This document shows, in pieces, positions 1 to 9,577 of a DNA stretch of 64,000 nt. The notes under the pieces were generated by a model. The model was not told the origin of the DNA. It made no database searches and saw nothing but the letters and a program-made list of their open reading frames with translations. The translations under genes and the position numbers were made by a program. This DNA comes from Neotabrizicola shimadae (GTDB lineage Bacteria; Pseudomonadota; Alphaproteobacteria; Rhodobacterales; Rhodobacteraceae): positions 1,302,001 to 1,366,000 of the forward strand of contig NZ_CP069370.1 in NCBI RefSeq assembly GCF_019623905.1, written 5' to 3'. Position 1 is the stretch's first letter. Every line of letters starts with the position of its first letter.

Positions 1-240
1 ATCTGGCGCGGCACGCTGGAGGCGCCCGAGAGCTTTCGCCATGACCGTCAGGTGGTCGTCGCCCAGGCTGTGCCGGGGGATTGCGCGATCAAGGGCAACA
101 TCTCGGGCAACGGGCATATCTACCATGTGCCGGGCCAGGAACACTACGCCGAGACTCGCATTGATCCAAAGCGCGGCGAGGCCTGGTTCTGCACCGAGGC
201 CGAGGCTCGGGCCGCGGGGTTTCGCAAGGCAAGGCAGTGA
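1..240 (+). CDS. C-terminal part of a thermonuclease/sunset-domain protein (5' end outside window)
   Basis: The reading frame is open from base 1 and ends with TGA at 238-240, leaving 79 residues. The visible part has the pattern CAIKGN, GHIYHVPG, YAETRIDP, GEAWFC and EAEARAAG. I know this pattern as the Cys-containing C-terminal tail ('sunset' domain) often attached to staphylococcal-nuclease-like proteins in Rhodobacteraceae. The catalytic part, if there is one, lies upstream of the window, so nuclease function is inferred from family association only. An internal ATG at 52 begins inside the conserved tail and is unlikely to be the true start. A small hairpin follows the stop. Confidence 0.75.
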   Translation: MWRGTLEAPESFRHDRQVVVAQAVPGDCAIKGNISGNGHIYHVPGQEHYAETRIDPKRGEAWFCTEAEARAAGFRKARQ

Positions 241-259
241 TTTGATCCGCGTCAAGGAG

Positions 260-278
260 AGCGGCGCTTCACGCCGCT
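260..278 (+). terminator. Short terminator-like hairpin after the sunset-domain gene
   Basis: A 7-bp stem (AGCGGCG with CGCCGCT) around a CTTCA loop starts 20 bases after the stop of the preceding gene. It is followed by GGGTTTCTT, a weak T-rich tail. It would end transcription of the upstream gene before the YdcH-like gene at 313. Confidence 0.45.
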
Positions 279-312
279 AGGGTTTCTTCATCGGAAGAAG
301 AAGGAGACCGCG

Positions 313-552
313 ATGTCCAATACGCCGCACACCTTGCAGGAAGAATTCCCGGCGGATGCCGAACGGATAACCGCGCTGAAGGGCGCAAACGCGCATTTTG
401 CCCGGCTGCTGGAGGACTATGACGCCGTCAATGACAAGGTGCACCGCGCCGAGACACGGCTGGAAGCCGTGACCGAGGATGTCGAGCAAGACCTACGACG
501 CCGTCGTTCGTCCTTGAAAGATGAAATCGCGCGGATGCTGCGCGCCGCCTGA
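313..552 (+). CDS. YdcH family protein (DUF465)
   Basis: A 79-residue, highly charged, almost wholly helical protein with no signal peptide or membrane segment. The layout (N-terminal LQEEFPADAERITALKG-like segment, then ARLLEDYDAVNDKVHRAE and a second helix) matches the small YdcH/DUF465 family, predicted helical-hairpin proteins of uncertain cytoplasmic role. The start is supported by an AAGGAGA ribosome-binding site about 6 bases upstream. The gene converges on the CoxG-like gene, with 6 bases between the two stops. Family assignment is fairly secure; function is unknown. Confidence 0.85.
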   Translation: MSNTPHTLQEEFPADAERITALKGANAHFARLLEDYDAVNDKVHRAETRLEAVTEDVEQDLRRRRSSLKDEIARMLRAA

Positions 553-558
553 CAGGCC

Positions 559-1011
559 TCAGGCGGCTCCCGGCGCGGGGGCCGCCTGTTCGATCTTGGC
601 ACCAAGTTCGCTGAACATCCGGTTCGCCCGTGCCACGACAGCATCATCCCTGCCCGCAATCAGACGCCCGGCAAGCCCGCTCGCTGCCAAGGAACCGTCC
701 CAAGAGATACGGCAACCGCCAGCTTCGCCAGCCAGGGTCAGTTCGGTCCGGCTGCTGAGGCGCCCGGTCACCACGTTGCCCGCCTTCATAACGACGATTG
801 CGCCGCTGCGCAGCGGTTCGAGCTTCATTTCCACATCCATGCCGATCGGCACCGGACCTGCATATTCGATTCGCAGGACATAGCTGTCGGGTCCGGTGGC
901 CTGGACGCCGCGACAGGCAGGAACGACCGAAGCAATCATGTTTGGATCACGAAGCGCGGCCGCAACCTTGGATGACGGGGCGCGGACGAATACGGAACCG
1001 GCGACCTGCAT
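559..1011 (-). CDS. CoxG-like SRPBCC family protein
   Basis: A 150-residue protein with the SRPBCC (START-like) pattern of the carbon monoxide dehydrogenase subunit G family: an N-terminal VAGSVFVRAPSSKVAAALRDP segment, VVPACRGVQ, and a long C-terminal helix at about residues 110-140. CoxG relatives bind hydrophobic ligands or recruit CO dehydrogenase-like enzymes. No cox genes are visible here, so that role should not be assumed. The start has a good GAGGAG site 6 bases upstream. It lies downstream of pccR on the same strand with a 64-base gap and could be read through from it. Confidence 0.85.
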   Translation of the reverse strand: MQVAGSVFVRAPSSKVAAALRDPNMIASVVPACRGVQATGPDSYVLRIEYAGPVPIGMDVEMKLEPLRSGAIVVMKAGNVVTGRLSSRTELTLAGEAGGCRISWDGSLAASGLAGRLIAGRDDAVVARANRMFSELGAKIEQAAPAPGAA

Positions 1012-1075
1012 ACAATTCTCCTCGTTTGCGCTCGCCTAGCGAAAACGCCGCGCGGTGGCAAGGCCCCGATCCGGC

Positions 1076-2473
1076 CTAATCGGCCATCTCATAGGGCAAG
1101 AGGCCACGTCGGTCGGGATCGACCTTCAGGCGCCGTTCAAGAGGCGGAACCGAGCGCTGGTGGCAACCGCGCCGGTCGCAGATCCGACAGGAAATGCCGA
1201 TGGGTTCGAACAGGCCCTTCAGGTCCAGACCGTCGGAATACACAAGCTGAGGCGCGTGCAGCACTTCGCAGCCGAGCCCGATTGCATAGCGGCGCACGGG
1301 CGCATGGAAGGAACCTCCCGGTTTCGAGACGTCGCGCGCGAGGCAGAGGTAGCGCACGCCATCAGGCGTTTCGGCCAGCTGCCGGAGGAACTGGCCGGGC
1401 GTTTCGAAGGCGCGGTGCACGTTCCACAGAGGGCAGGCCCCGCCGAACCGAGCGAACTGAAGCCGCGTGGCGGAGTGGCGTTTGGTGATCGTGCCCGCCT
1501 GGTCCACGCGCACAAAGAAGAACGGGATGCCCTTGGCGCCCGGCCTTTGCAACGTTGACAGCCTGTGCGCCACCTGTTCGATCGATGCACCGAAGCGGTC
1601 GGCGAGTTGTTCGAGGTCGTGGCGTGTTTCGCCCGCGGCTGCAAGAAAGGCGCGGTAGGGCATAAGCGCCGCGCCAGCGAAGTAGTTGGCCAGACCGATC
1701 TTGGCGATGTCGCGCGCCTCGGGCGTGGCAAAGCGCGCGAGGTCCAGCGTCGCTTCCAGCAGTTCGTTCTGCGTGAGCAGTGCCACCTGCGTCAGAAGCT
1801 GAAACCGCTGCGTCGGGCCTGAGATGCGCGCGGATATGTCGAGCCGCCGGGTGGCCGGGTCATAGTGACGGATCAGCGGCATTTCGGCGAAGTGCAGCGT
1901 GATCCCGCGTCGGGCCAGCGCTTCGCGCACGGCCTGGATCAGGTCCTTTTGCCCGGAAAGCCCGCTCGCGAAGTGCTCGGCCGCACGGTCCACGGCATCG
2001 ATGTAGTTGTCGCAATAGTGGAAGAAGTCGCGCACTTCTTCCCAGGGGCTGGGGCGTAGCGCCGCGTCCTCGCGGCCAAGCGCCTCGTCGAGGGAGGCCA
2101 GGCGCTCATGTGTCTGGCGATAGGCGCGATGCAGGTCGAGGAAGGCCCGCGCCAGAGCCGGGGCGTTCGAGGCGGCAAGCCGCAGGTCTGCCAGGGGCGG
2201 GGCGGACTTGGCAAACACCGGGTCGGCAAGTGCCTCGCGCATGTCGCTGACAAGGCGTTCGCTTTCGCCCACCGTCAGTTCCGTCACGTCCAGCCCGAAT
2301 TCCTGCGCCAAGGCCAGCACCACCGCGGCCGAAACCGGGCGGTGGTTGTTTTCCATCTGGTTCAGGTAGGGCAGGGACACCGACAGCTTGTCGGCAAAGA
2401 CCTTCTGGGTCAGGCCAAGCCTGCCGCGCATCTCGCGGAGCTTGGCTCCGGCGTACAGTTTTTGCGTGGCCAT
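1076..2473 (-). CDS. pccR: Short-chain fatty acyl-CoA regulator (ScfR/PccR family), XRE type
   Basis: A 465-residue transcription factor. Residues 8-62 form an XRE helix-turn-helix (LREMRGRLGLTQKVFADKL, then LPYLNQMENN). The rest is the conserved ScfR ligand/regulatory region ending in a Cys-rich PIGISCRICDRRGCHQR motif near residues 425-445. In Rhodobacter sphaeroides the family member PccR controls propionyl-CoA assimilation. Its position beside pccB, pccA and mcm supports the same role here. Two TTTGCAAA octamers lie 14-41 bases upstream of the start, suggesting autoregulation. The start is chosen at the ATG preceded by GGGGGAAAC. Orthology to PccR is inferred from domain layout and context. 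Confidence 0.93.
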   Translation of the reverse strand: MATQKLYAGAKLREMRGRLGLTQKVFADKLSVSLPYLNQMENNHRPVSAAVVLALAQEFGLDVTELTVGESERLVSDMREALADPVFAKSAPPLADLRLAASNAPALARAFLDLHRAYRQTHERLASLDEALGREDAALRPSPWEEVRDFFHYCDNYIDAVDRAAEHFASGLSGQKDLIQAVREALARRGITLHFAEMPLIRHYDPATRRLDISARISGPTQRFQLLTQVALLTQNELLEATLDLARFATPEARDIAKIGLANYFAGAALMPYRAFLAAAGETRHDLEQLADRFGASIEQVAHRLSTLQRPGAKGIPFFFVRVDQAGTITKRHSATRLQFARFGGACPLWNVHRAFETPGQFLRQLAETPDGVRYLCLARDVSKPGGSFHAPVRRYAIGLGCEVLHAPQLVYSDGLDLKGLFEPIGISCRICDRRGCHQRSVPPLERRLKVDPDRRGLLPYEMAD

Positions 2474-2486
2474 GTTTCCCCCGGAG

Positions 2487-2514
2487 TTTGCAAAGCCGAA
2501 GATGCCTTTGCAAA
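2487..2514 (-). promoter_or_regulatory. Putative PccR operator upstream of pccR
   Basis: Two perfect TTTGCAAA octamers at 2487-2494 and 2507-2514 are separated by 12 bases, so their centres are 20 bp apart (about two helical turns). The published R. sphaeroides PccR site, as I recall it, uses the same octamer repeated with a 4-base spacer. The pair lies in the 58-base gap between the MFS gene and pccR and would overlap the pccR promoter. Binding and autoregulation are inference. Confidence 0.7.
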
Positions 2515-2531
2515 GCCCTCGTTGGCAAGTG

Positions 2532-3755
2532 TCAGCCCTGTCGCAGCCTGCGCTCGCGCGCCATGACCCAGAAGATCGACACGAGAGACAGGGCCGACGT
2601 GGCGACCATTAGCATGACAAGAGCCAGCGCACTGCCGCCTGTCTGCAGCACCCACCCCGCCAGGGCCGAGAGCGCCGCACCGCCGCCGATGGTGATGGCG
2701 CCGCCAAGCCCGGCGGCCGATCCGGCCAGTTGCGGGCGAACCGAAAGCATGCCGGAGTTTGCCGAAGGCAGCATGATGCCGTTGCCAAGGCCGACCGAGA
2801 CGGTCAGGCCGAAGAACAGGGCCGGATGCGAGAGGCCTGCGAATTCCAGCGCTGCCAGCAGCAGAAGGCCCAGGGTCGTTGTCCAGGCTCCGGCCATGAT
2901 CATGCGGTTGATGCCCATACGCATGGCAAAGCGGCCGGAAAGGAAATTGCCGATCAAGTAGCCCACGGCCGGAGCGCCGAAGTAGAAGCCGAGCGTGGCG
3001 GCATCCAGACCGAAGATACGGGTGCCGACGTAGGGCGAGCCGCCAAGATAGGCAAAGAAGGCTCCAGAGGCGAAGGTTGAAGCGCCCACATAACCCCAGA
3101 ACCTCTGCGAGCGCAGGAGTTCGGGATACTGACGAACCTGAGCTCCGAAGCTGGCCGACCGGCTTTTCGCCGTTTCCCCCTGGTCTGCCCAGACCAGGAC
3201 CAGAAGCCCCGCTGCTCCACCGGCCAGCACCCAGAAACTGGCCTTCCAGCCAAACACCTCGTCCAGCGCCCCGCCGATCACGGGACCGACCATCGGCACG
3301 ACAGACATGCCCATGGTGACATATCCGATCATCGAGGCCGCCTCGTCCTGCGAGACGATATCACGGACCACGGCGCGGCTGAGTGTGAAGGCGGTCGCCA
3401 CAGCGGCCTGCACCATGCGGGCAGCGATGAAGACCGCAAAATTCGGCGCGAAGATCGCCACCAGCGTCGCCAGCAGGAACACCCCGACCGCGCCCAACAT
3501 CACGGGACGACGACCGAACCGGTCGGAGACAGGACCGATCACCAGCTGGATCGCTGCCGTCATGGCCAGGTACAACGACACGGAAAGCTGCATCAGCGCG
3601 TAGTCAACGCCGAAGTACGCAGCCATCGAGGGCAAAGAGGGCAGGAAGATGTTGAGCGACAGGGCCGCCAGCCCCGACACGAGGACCAGGGTCAGAATGT
3701 GCGGGGGGGTCCGGCGGTCAAGCAACCGGATTTCGGGGCGGGACTGGATCGACAT
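2532..3755 (-). CDS. MFS transporter, Bcr/CflA drug-resistance type
   Basis: A 407-residue inner-membrane protein with about 12 hydrophobic segments. Marks of the Bcr/CflA subgroup are LNIFLPSLPSMAAYFGVDY in helix 1, the helix 2-3 loop GPVSDRFGRRPVML, and the antiporter motif C-like VPMVGPVIGGALDEVFGW at about residues 155-172. These are proton-driven exporters of drugs or small metabolites; the substrate cannot be read from sequence. It lies between the DUF486 gene and pccR on the minus strand. The TTTGCAAA pair in the gap behind it suggests that pccR has its own promoter. No strong ribosome-binding site is seen close to this ATG, the only weak point of the start choice. Confidence 0.88.
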   Translation of the reverse strand: MSIQSRPEIRLLDRRTPPHILTLVLVSGLAALSLNIFLPSLPSMAAYFGVDYALMQLSVSLYLAMTAAIQLVIGPVSDRFGRRPVMLGAVGVFLLATLVAIFAPNFAVFIAARMVQAAVATAFTLSRAVVRDIVSQDEAASMIGYVTMGMSVVPMVGPVIGGALDEVFGWKASFWVLAGGAAGLLVLVWADQGETAKSRSASFGAQVRQYPELLRSQRFWGYVGASTFASGAFFAYLGGSPYVGTRIFGLDAATLGFYFGAPAVGYLIGNFLSGRFAMRMGINRMIMAGAWTTTLGLLLLAALEFAGLSHPALFFGLTVSVGLGNGIMLPSANSGMLSVRPQLAGSAAGLGGAITIGGGAALSALAGWVLQTGGSALALVMLMVATSALSLVSIFWVMARERRLRQG

Positions 3756-3850
3756 GCAAACGGGCTATCCTCAGGCGCCACGAATGTCCATGCCGACCCC
3801 GCCAAGCCCTGTGGCATGCTGTCGCCGCTGTTTGCAGCGACGGCCGTGAT

Positions 3851-4204
3851 TCACGACCACTTGTGGAAGATGAAGAACCCGCCGGCCGCAATGCAGGCAA
3901 AGCCGACCAGGTGGTTCCAGTGCATCGGCTCCTTCAGGTAGAGCGTCGAGAAGAAGGCGAAGATCGTCAGGGTGATGATCTCCTGGATGGTCTTCAACTC
4001 GGCGGCAGAGAAATGGCCGTAGCCGATACGGTTGGCCGGAACCATAAGACAATACTCGAAAAAAGCGATGCCCCAGCTGATCAGGATGGTCTGCGGCAGT
4101 GGCGAATGGACGTTCTTGAGGTGGCCATACCAGGCAAAGGTCATGAACAGGTTCGAGGCGATCAGCAGGCCGATCGTGATGAACGGGATGGGCAGATTGG
4201 GCAT
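3851..4204 (-). CDS. DMT-type membrane protein (DUF486)
   Basis: A 117-residue, four-helix membrane protein with the DUF486 signature: ASNLFMTFAWYGHLK in helix 1, SWGIAFFEYCLMVPANRIGY, then LKTIQEIITLTIFAFFS and LKEPMHWNHLVGF. The family resembles a half-length drug/metabolite transporter and probably works as a dimer; substrate unknown. The start at 4204 is preferred over an upstream ATG at 4258 because GGAG lies 6 bases before it and family members begin here. It is divergent from pccB, sharing a 172-base region that holds a TTTGCAAA motif, so it may be co-regulated by PccR. Confidence 0.88.
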   Translation of the reverse strand: MPNLPIPFITIGLLIASNLFMTFAWYGHLKNVHSPLPQTILISWGIAFFEYCLMVPANRIGYGHFSAAELKTIQEIITLTIFAFFSTLYLKEPMHWNHLVGFACIAAGGFFIFHKWS

Positions 4205-4292
4205 CGCGGTCTCCGGAAAGGGTGCCTTCCAATAGACCAGCGGACTGCACTGAACCATGCTTCGCTACTTTTCATTATGCATCGTAGTCGCT

Positions 4293-4316
4293 GCCAAAGC
4301 TTTGCAAATTTGCGTC
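4293..4316 (+). promoter_or_regulatory. Putative PccR-type operator upstream of pccB
   Basis: A perfect TTTGCAAA octamer at 4301-4308 is followed immediately by TTTGCGTC. It is nested in two further perfect palindromes, CAAAGCTTTG (4295-4304) and GCAAATTTGC (4304-4313). This is the same octamer found twice before pccR, placed about 70 bases ahead of the pccB start in the divergent region. PccR control of pccB is expected from R. sphaeroides; the tandem arrangement differs from the site before pccR. Confidence 0.65.
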
Positions 4317-4376
4317 AATCCGCTTCCGGCAGGGAGTAGCCATCGCTATGCTGCGACTGCATTCAGGGAGGACGGC

Positions 4377-5909
4377 ATGAAGGACATCCTGCACGAGCTG
4401 GAAAAGCGCCGTGACGTGGCTCGCATCGGTGGCGGTCAGCGCCGGATCGACGCGCAGCACGCCAAAGGCAAGCTGACTGCGCGCGAGCGGATCGAGCTTC
4501 TGCTGGACGAGGGCTCTTTTGAAGAGTTCGACATGTTCGTGGCACATCGGTGCACCGATTTCGGTATGGAAGAGACCCGAACGCCGGGAGACGGTGTGGT
4601 CACTGGCTGGGGCACCATCAACGGCCGGCAAGTCTATGTGTTCAGCCAGGATTTCACCGTCCTTGGCGGCTCGGTCAGTGAAACCCATGCCGCGAAGATC
4701 TGCAAGATCATGGACATGGCGATCCAGAACGGGGCACCGGTGATCGGCATCAACGATTCCGGCGGCGCCCGCATCCAGGAGGGGGTAGGGTCGCTGGCGG
4801 CCTATGGCGAAGTGTTCCAGCGCAACATCCTGGCATCGGGCGTGGTGCCGCAGATTTCCCTGATCATGGGGCCCTGCGCCGGCGGCGCCGTCTATTCGCC
4901 GGCGATGACCGACTTCATCTTCATGGTGAAGGATAGCTCCTACATGTTCGTCACCGGCCCCGACGTGGTGAAGACGGTGACCAATGAACATGTCACCGCC
5001 GAAGAACTGGGAGGCGCCTCGACGCATACCCGCAAGTCCAGCGTGGCCGACGGCGCCTATGAGAACGATGTCGAGGCGCTGGCCGAGACCCGCAGGCTGT
5101 TCGACTTCCTGCCCCTGAACAACCGCGAGAAGGCGCCGGTCCGCCCCTTCTTCGACGACCCCGCGCGGATCGAGAAGAGCCTGGACACGCTGGTGCCGGA
5201 CAATCCTAACCAGCCCTATGACATGAAGGAACTGATCGTGAAGATCGCCGACGAGGGCGACTTCTTCGAAATCCAAAAGGACTTTGCGGGCAACATCATC
5301 ATCGGCTTCATCCGCATCGAGGGGCAGTCCGTCGGCGTGGTCGCGAACCAGCCCATGGTGCTTGCAGGATGCCTGGACATCGATGCCAGCCGGAAGGCCG
5401 CGCGTTTCGTACGGTTCTGCGATGCCTTCGAAATCCCGATCCTGACGCTGGTGGATGTGCCCGGCTTCCTGCCTGGCACCTCGCAGGAGTATGGCGGGGT
5501 CATCAAGCATGGCGCGAAGCTGCTGTTCGCCTACGGCGAGGCGACGGTGCCGAAAGTCACGGTGATCACGCGCAAAGCCTATGGCGGCGCCTATGACGTG
5601 ATGTCGTCCAAACATCTGCGCGGCGATTTCAACTATGCCTGGCCCACCGCGGAAGTGGCCGTGATGGGCGCGAAGGGGGCGGTCGAAATCCTCTATCGCA
5701 GCGAGTTGGGCGAGCCGGAAAAGATCGCGGGCCGAGTGAAGGACTACGAGGACCGCTTCGCCAATCCCTTCGTCGCCGCCGAACGCGGGTTCATTGACGA
5801 GGTGATCATGCCGGCCTCGACCCGGCGGCGCGTGGCCCGCGCCTTCGCCTCGCTGCGCGGAAAGAAGCTGTCGAATCCCTGGAAGAAGCACGACAACATT
5901 CCCCTGTAG
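4377..5909 (+). CDS. pccB: Propionyl-CoA carboxylase beta (carboxyltransferase) subunit
   Basis: A 510-residue carboxyltransferase, the usual length. It moves the carboxyl group from biotin on PccA to propionyl-CoA, giving (S)-methylmalonyl-CoA in the cytoplasm. Two crotonase-like domains are visible: the N-terminal half with [20 protein letters not shown] and the C-terminal half with the [15 protein letters not shown] and [13 protein letters not shown] oxyanion/CoA motifs. The ATG at 4377 is chosen because AGGGAGGACGGC precedes it and homologues begin MKDIL. An upstream in-frame ATG at 4257 would add 40 unrelated residues and cover the operator. pccA follows after four small genes, an arrangement familiar in Rhodobacteraceae. 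Confidence 0.97.
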   Translation: MKDILHELEKRRDVARIGGGQRRIDAQHAKGKLTARERIELLLDEGSFEEFDMFVAHRCTDFGMEETRTPGDGVVTGWGTINGRQVYVFSQDFTVLGGSVSETHAAKICKIMDMAIQNGAPVIGINDSGGARIQEGVGSLAAYGEVFQRNILASGVVPQISLIMGPCAGGAVYSPAMTDFIFMVKDSSYMFVTGPDVVKTVTNEHVTAEELGGASTHTRKSSVADGAYENDVEALAETRRLFDFLPLNNREKAPVRPFFDDPARIEKSLDTLVPDNPNQPYDMKELIVKIADEGDFFEIQKDFAGNIIIGFIRIEGQSVGVVANQPMVLAGCLDIDASRKAARFVRFCDAFEIPILTLVDVPGFLPGTSQEYGGVIKHGAKLLFAYGEATVPKVTVITRKAYGGAYDVMSSKHLRGDFNYAWPTAEVAVMGAKGAVEILYRSELGEPEKIAGRVKDYEDRFANPFVAAERGFIDEVIMPASTRRRVARAFASLRGKKLSNPWKKHDNIPL

Positions 5910-5932
5910 GATCAGCGTAGGGGGAAGCGGCG

Positions 5933-6334
5933 ATGGGAAGCGGATGGGAAGAAGGGACGGGTGCCGCTGAAGGGGGCGCGGTCCTGGTGAAGGCGGGGGA
6001 GACAATCGTCGTTCCCTCGGGCCAGCCGGTCACGTTGCAGGACGTGATCTGGAACGAGCCCGGCCCATCCGGCCTGACCTTCCGGTTCCGCTTCATCGCG
6101 CCACAGATCGCCCAAGGCGGCACCATCGACCCCGAGACCGCTTCCGCCGACATGGCCGCGCTTTGCCAGAATTTCGCCTTGCCGCGCATCGACCCGAACG
6201 GGCCGCAGCCGGCCCAGATCATCATCTCGCTTTCGGACCAGCCCGTGCCTTTCGGAGAAGTCTTGCCCGACGTGACCCAGTTTTTCGAAGCCTACCGTGT
6301 CGAGAATGGCACCTGCATCTGGGAGATGTTCTGA
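5933..6334 (+). CDS. DUF6497 family protein
   Basis: A 133-residue protein matching DUF6497, sometimes mislabelled acetolactate synthase in Rhodobacteraceae genomes. Family marks are VPSGQPVTLQDVIW, LTFRFRFIAPQIA, the ADMAALCQNFALPRI segment and the C-terminal DVTQFFEAYRVENGTCIWEMF. Family members normally carry an N-terminal secretion signal. Here the first 20 residues are Gly/Glu-rich and no signal peptide is evident, so either the start is wrong or the protein is cytoplasmic. AGGGGG sits 8 bases before the chosen ATG. It lies 23 bases after pccB and is probably co-transcribed. Function unknown. Confidence 0.8.
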   Translation: MGSGWEEGTGAAEGGAVLVKAGETIVVPSGQPVTLQDVIWNEPGPSGLTFRFRFIAPQIAQGGTIDPETASADMAALCQNFALPRIDPNGPQPAQIIISLSDQPVPFGEVLPDVTQFFEAYRVENGTCIWEMF

Positions 6335-6419
6335 TGCCCACAACCTGCGGCAGACTGTCATTGCGACTTGGCGCAAAGCCGGTCTATGCTTTCTCTCGGA
6401 CAAGTGAATGGAGGTCCGA

Positions 6420-6581
6420 ATGCGCCTTTCTGCCGTGCTTATCTCGACCATGCTGCTGGCCGTCCTGGCAGGCTGCGTCAACACCGACACCGGCCCTTCG
6501 CCGAATGCCGACGACAACCCCTCGGCGATCGGTGCCGGCGAGGCGGCTGACGCGGATACCCAGGGCCGCGCGGCCCGCTGA
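6420..6581 (+). CDS. Small lipoprotein of unknown function (53 residues)
   Basis: The product begins MRLSAVLISTMLLAVLAGC, a classic lipoprotein signal peptide with lipobox LAGC and acylation site Cys19. The mature part is only about 35 residues, acidic and Ala/Gly-rich, with no recognisable domain. A strong GGAGG site lies 5 bases before the ATG, which makes the reading frame convincing despite its size. It follows the DUF6497 gene and is followed by a strong hairpin at 6597-6632. It should be an inner- or outer-membrane-anchored periplasmic lipoprotein; role unknown. Confidence 0.75.
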   Translation: MRLSAVLISTMLLAVLAGCVNTDTGPSPNADDNPSAIGAGEAADADTQGRAAR

Positions 6582-6596
6582 GTTCCGCTCGCTCTG

Positions 6597-6632
6597 CCTG
6601 CCCGCGCTTGCCGTTCAGACGGCGCGGGCAGG
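6597..6632 (+). terminator. Strong GC hairpin after the 53-residue lipoprotein gene
   Basis: CCTGCCCGCGC at 6597-6607 pairs perfectly with GCGCGGGCAGG at 6622-6632. An inner GCCGT/ACGGC pairing around TCAG makes the apical stem an alternative fold. There is no T-run after it, so it may act as a processing or stabilising structure rather than a classical terminator. Confidence 0.5.
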
Positions 6633-6704
6633 ACGGACGCAACGGGAACCGGCCCTGCTTGAAAGGACCGCCCCCAGGCGAACCGCTGCGAATGGGGGGC
6701 TGCC

Positions 6705-7097
6705 ATGCTGAAGCATCGCGGCTTCCCCGGTCGACTTCCAAGCAGCGACTTCCAGTTCACGATCCGCCGCGCCAACAAGGCGGGCGCGACCAAGATCTTC
6801 AAGCGCGAGCGTTTCAAGGATCGCAAGGCCGTGGACCGGCGGGCGGACGAGGCCTTCATGGCCGCGCTCTGGCAGTATTTCGGCGAAGAACCTTTCGAAC
6901 GCGGCAACCTGGATGCCGGCCGCCTGTCCTGGCTCTTTGGCCGCGAGGTCGTCCCGGCCGAAGACCCTTTCGATCCCGAAAGCTATGAAGCCTTGCTGCG
7001 CATCGACCGTCGCCGGGCCGAGGCGTCTTTCCCCCAGGTCTTCGCGCCCGAGGCGCCAGCGGTCGTATTCGACGACTGGGAGGACGACGACGAATGA
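6705..7097 (+). CDS. Conserved hypothetical protein between pccB and pccA
   Basis: A 130-residue soluble protein with a basic N-terminal half (RRANKAGATKIFKRERFKDRKAVDRRADE) and an acidic C-terminus (FDDWEDDDE). There is no signal peptide, membrane segment or known catalytic motif. A GGGGGG site 5 bases before the ATG supports the start. I recall similar proteins in this position in Rhodobacter relatives but no assigned function. The charge split suggests nucleic-acid or protein binding; that is only a guess. The -35/-10 pair at 7155 suggests that the next gene has its own promoter. Confidence 0.7.
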   Translation: MLKHRGFPGRLPSSDFQFTIRRANKAGATKIFKRERFKDRKAVDRRADEAFMAALWQYFGEEPFERGNLDAGRLSWLFGREVVPAEDPFDPESYEALLRIDRRRAEASFPQVFAPEAPAVVFDDWEDDDE

Positions 7098-7154
7098 CCT
7101 TCTCCCTCGCCCCGCACGTTGTTGCCACTTTGTCCGTGTCAGGGGTTTTGCCCT

Positions 7155-7183
7155 TTGACACCATTGTGACCTGCGGCGATAGT
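7155..7183 (+). promoter_or_regulatory. Sigma-70-type promoter for the glycine-zipper lipoprotein gene
   Basis: A consensus -35 TTGACA at 7155-7160 is followed by a 17-base spacer and GATAGT at 7178-7183 as -10. The predicted transcript would start near 7190, about 30 bases before the lipoprotein ATG at 7219. Confidence 0.65.
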
Positions 7184-7218
7184 GCGCGGCGAAGAATTGC
7201 ACTAGGAGGCAGAGCAAC

Positions 7219-7431
7219 ATGCGTATTCTCACCGTTTCGGCCCTTCTGGCCGTACTGGCCGCAGCCGGCTGCACCAACCAGACGGTTGGTGAGCGCGCCC
7301 TCATGGGCGGCATCGCCGGCGGTCTTGTCGCTGGCGCGACCGGCAACAACGTGGCGGGTGGCGCGGCCATCGGCGCGCTTGGCAACGTGGCTGCGGCCTG
7401 TATCGCCGACGCAAACGCGCCGGGCTGCTGA
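7219..7431 (+). CDS. Small glycine-zipper lipoprotein (70 residues)
   Basis: The N-terminus MRILTVSALLAVLAAAGC is a lipoprotein signal with acylation Cys18. The mature protein (about 52 residues) is dominated by small residues in a glycine-zipper pattern, GGIAGGLVAGATGNNVAGG then AAIGALGN, and ends with two Cys residues (ACIADANAPGC) that could form a disulphide. Such zippers occur in small membrane-associated lipoproteins. An AGGAGG site lies 9 bases upstream of the ATG. It has its own promoter at 7155 and a terminator at 7481, so it looks like a monocistronic insert between the two pcc genes. Function unknown. Confidence 0.82.
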   Translation: MRILTVSALLAVLAAAGCTNQTVGERALMGGIAGGLVAGATGNNVAGGAAIGALGNVAAACIADANAPGC

Positions 7432-7480
7432 TCCTGCACCTGCATCCGTCTGGTCGCTGACCGGACAACACAGCCTTTCG

Positions 7481-7509
7481 CGCGCCGCCGGGTAGTTCCC
7501 GGCGGCGCG
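7481..7509 (+). terminator. Terminator-like hairpin upstream of pccA
   Basis: A 12-bp perfect stem, CGCGCCGCCGGG at 7481-7492 with its complement at 7498-7509, closes a TAGTT loop. The tail TTCACGTTT is T-rich but not a run. It probably ends the lipoprotein transcript and would separate it from pccA. Confidence 0.65.
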
Positions 7510-7556
7510 TTCACGTTTGCGCATGGCCCACCGCGCACCAGAGGGACGGAAGTGAA

Positions 7557-9560
<2,004 letters not shown>

Positions 9561-9577
9561 GTGGCCCGCGCGGCCGC

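Noticed and set aside
4275-6005. 576-codon open frame antisense to pccB
   Set aside because: High-GC antisense shadow of a conserved gene; His/Arg/Gly-rich product with no family resemblance and no ribosome-binding site.
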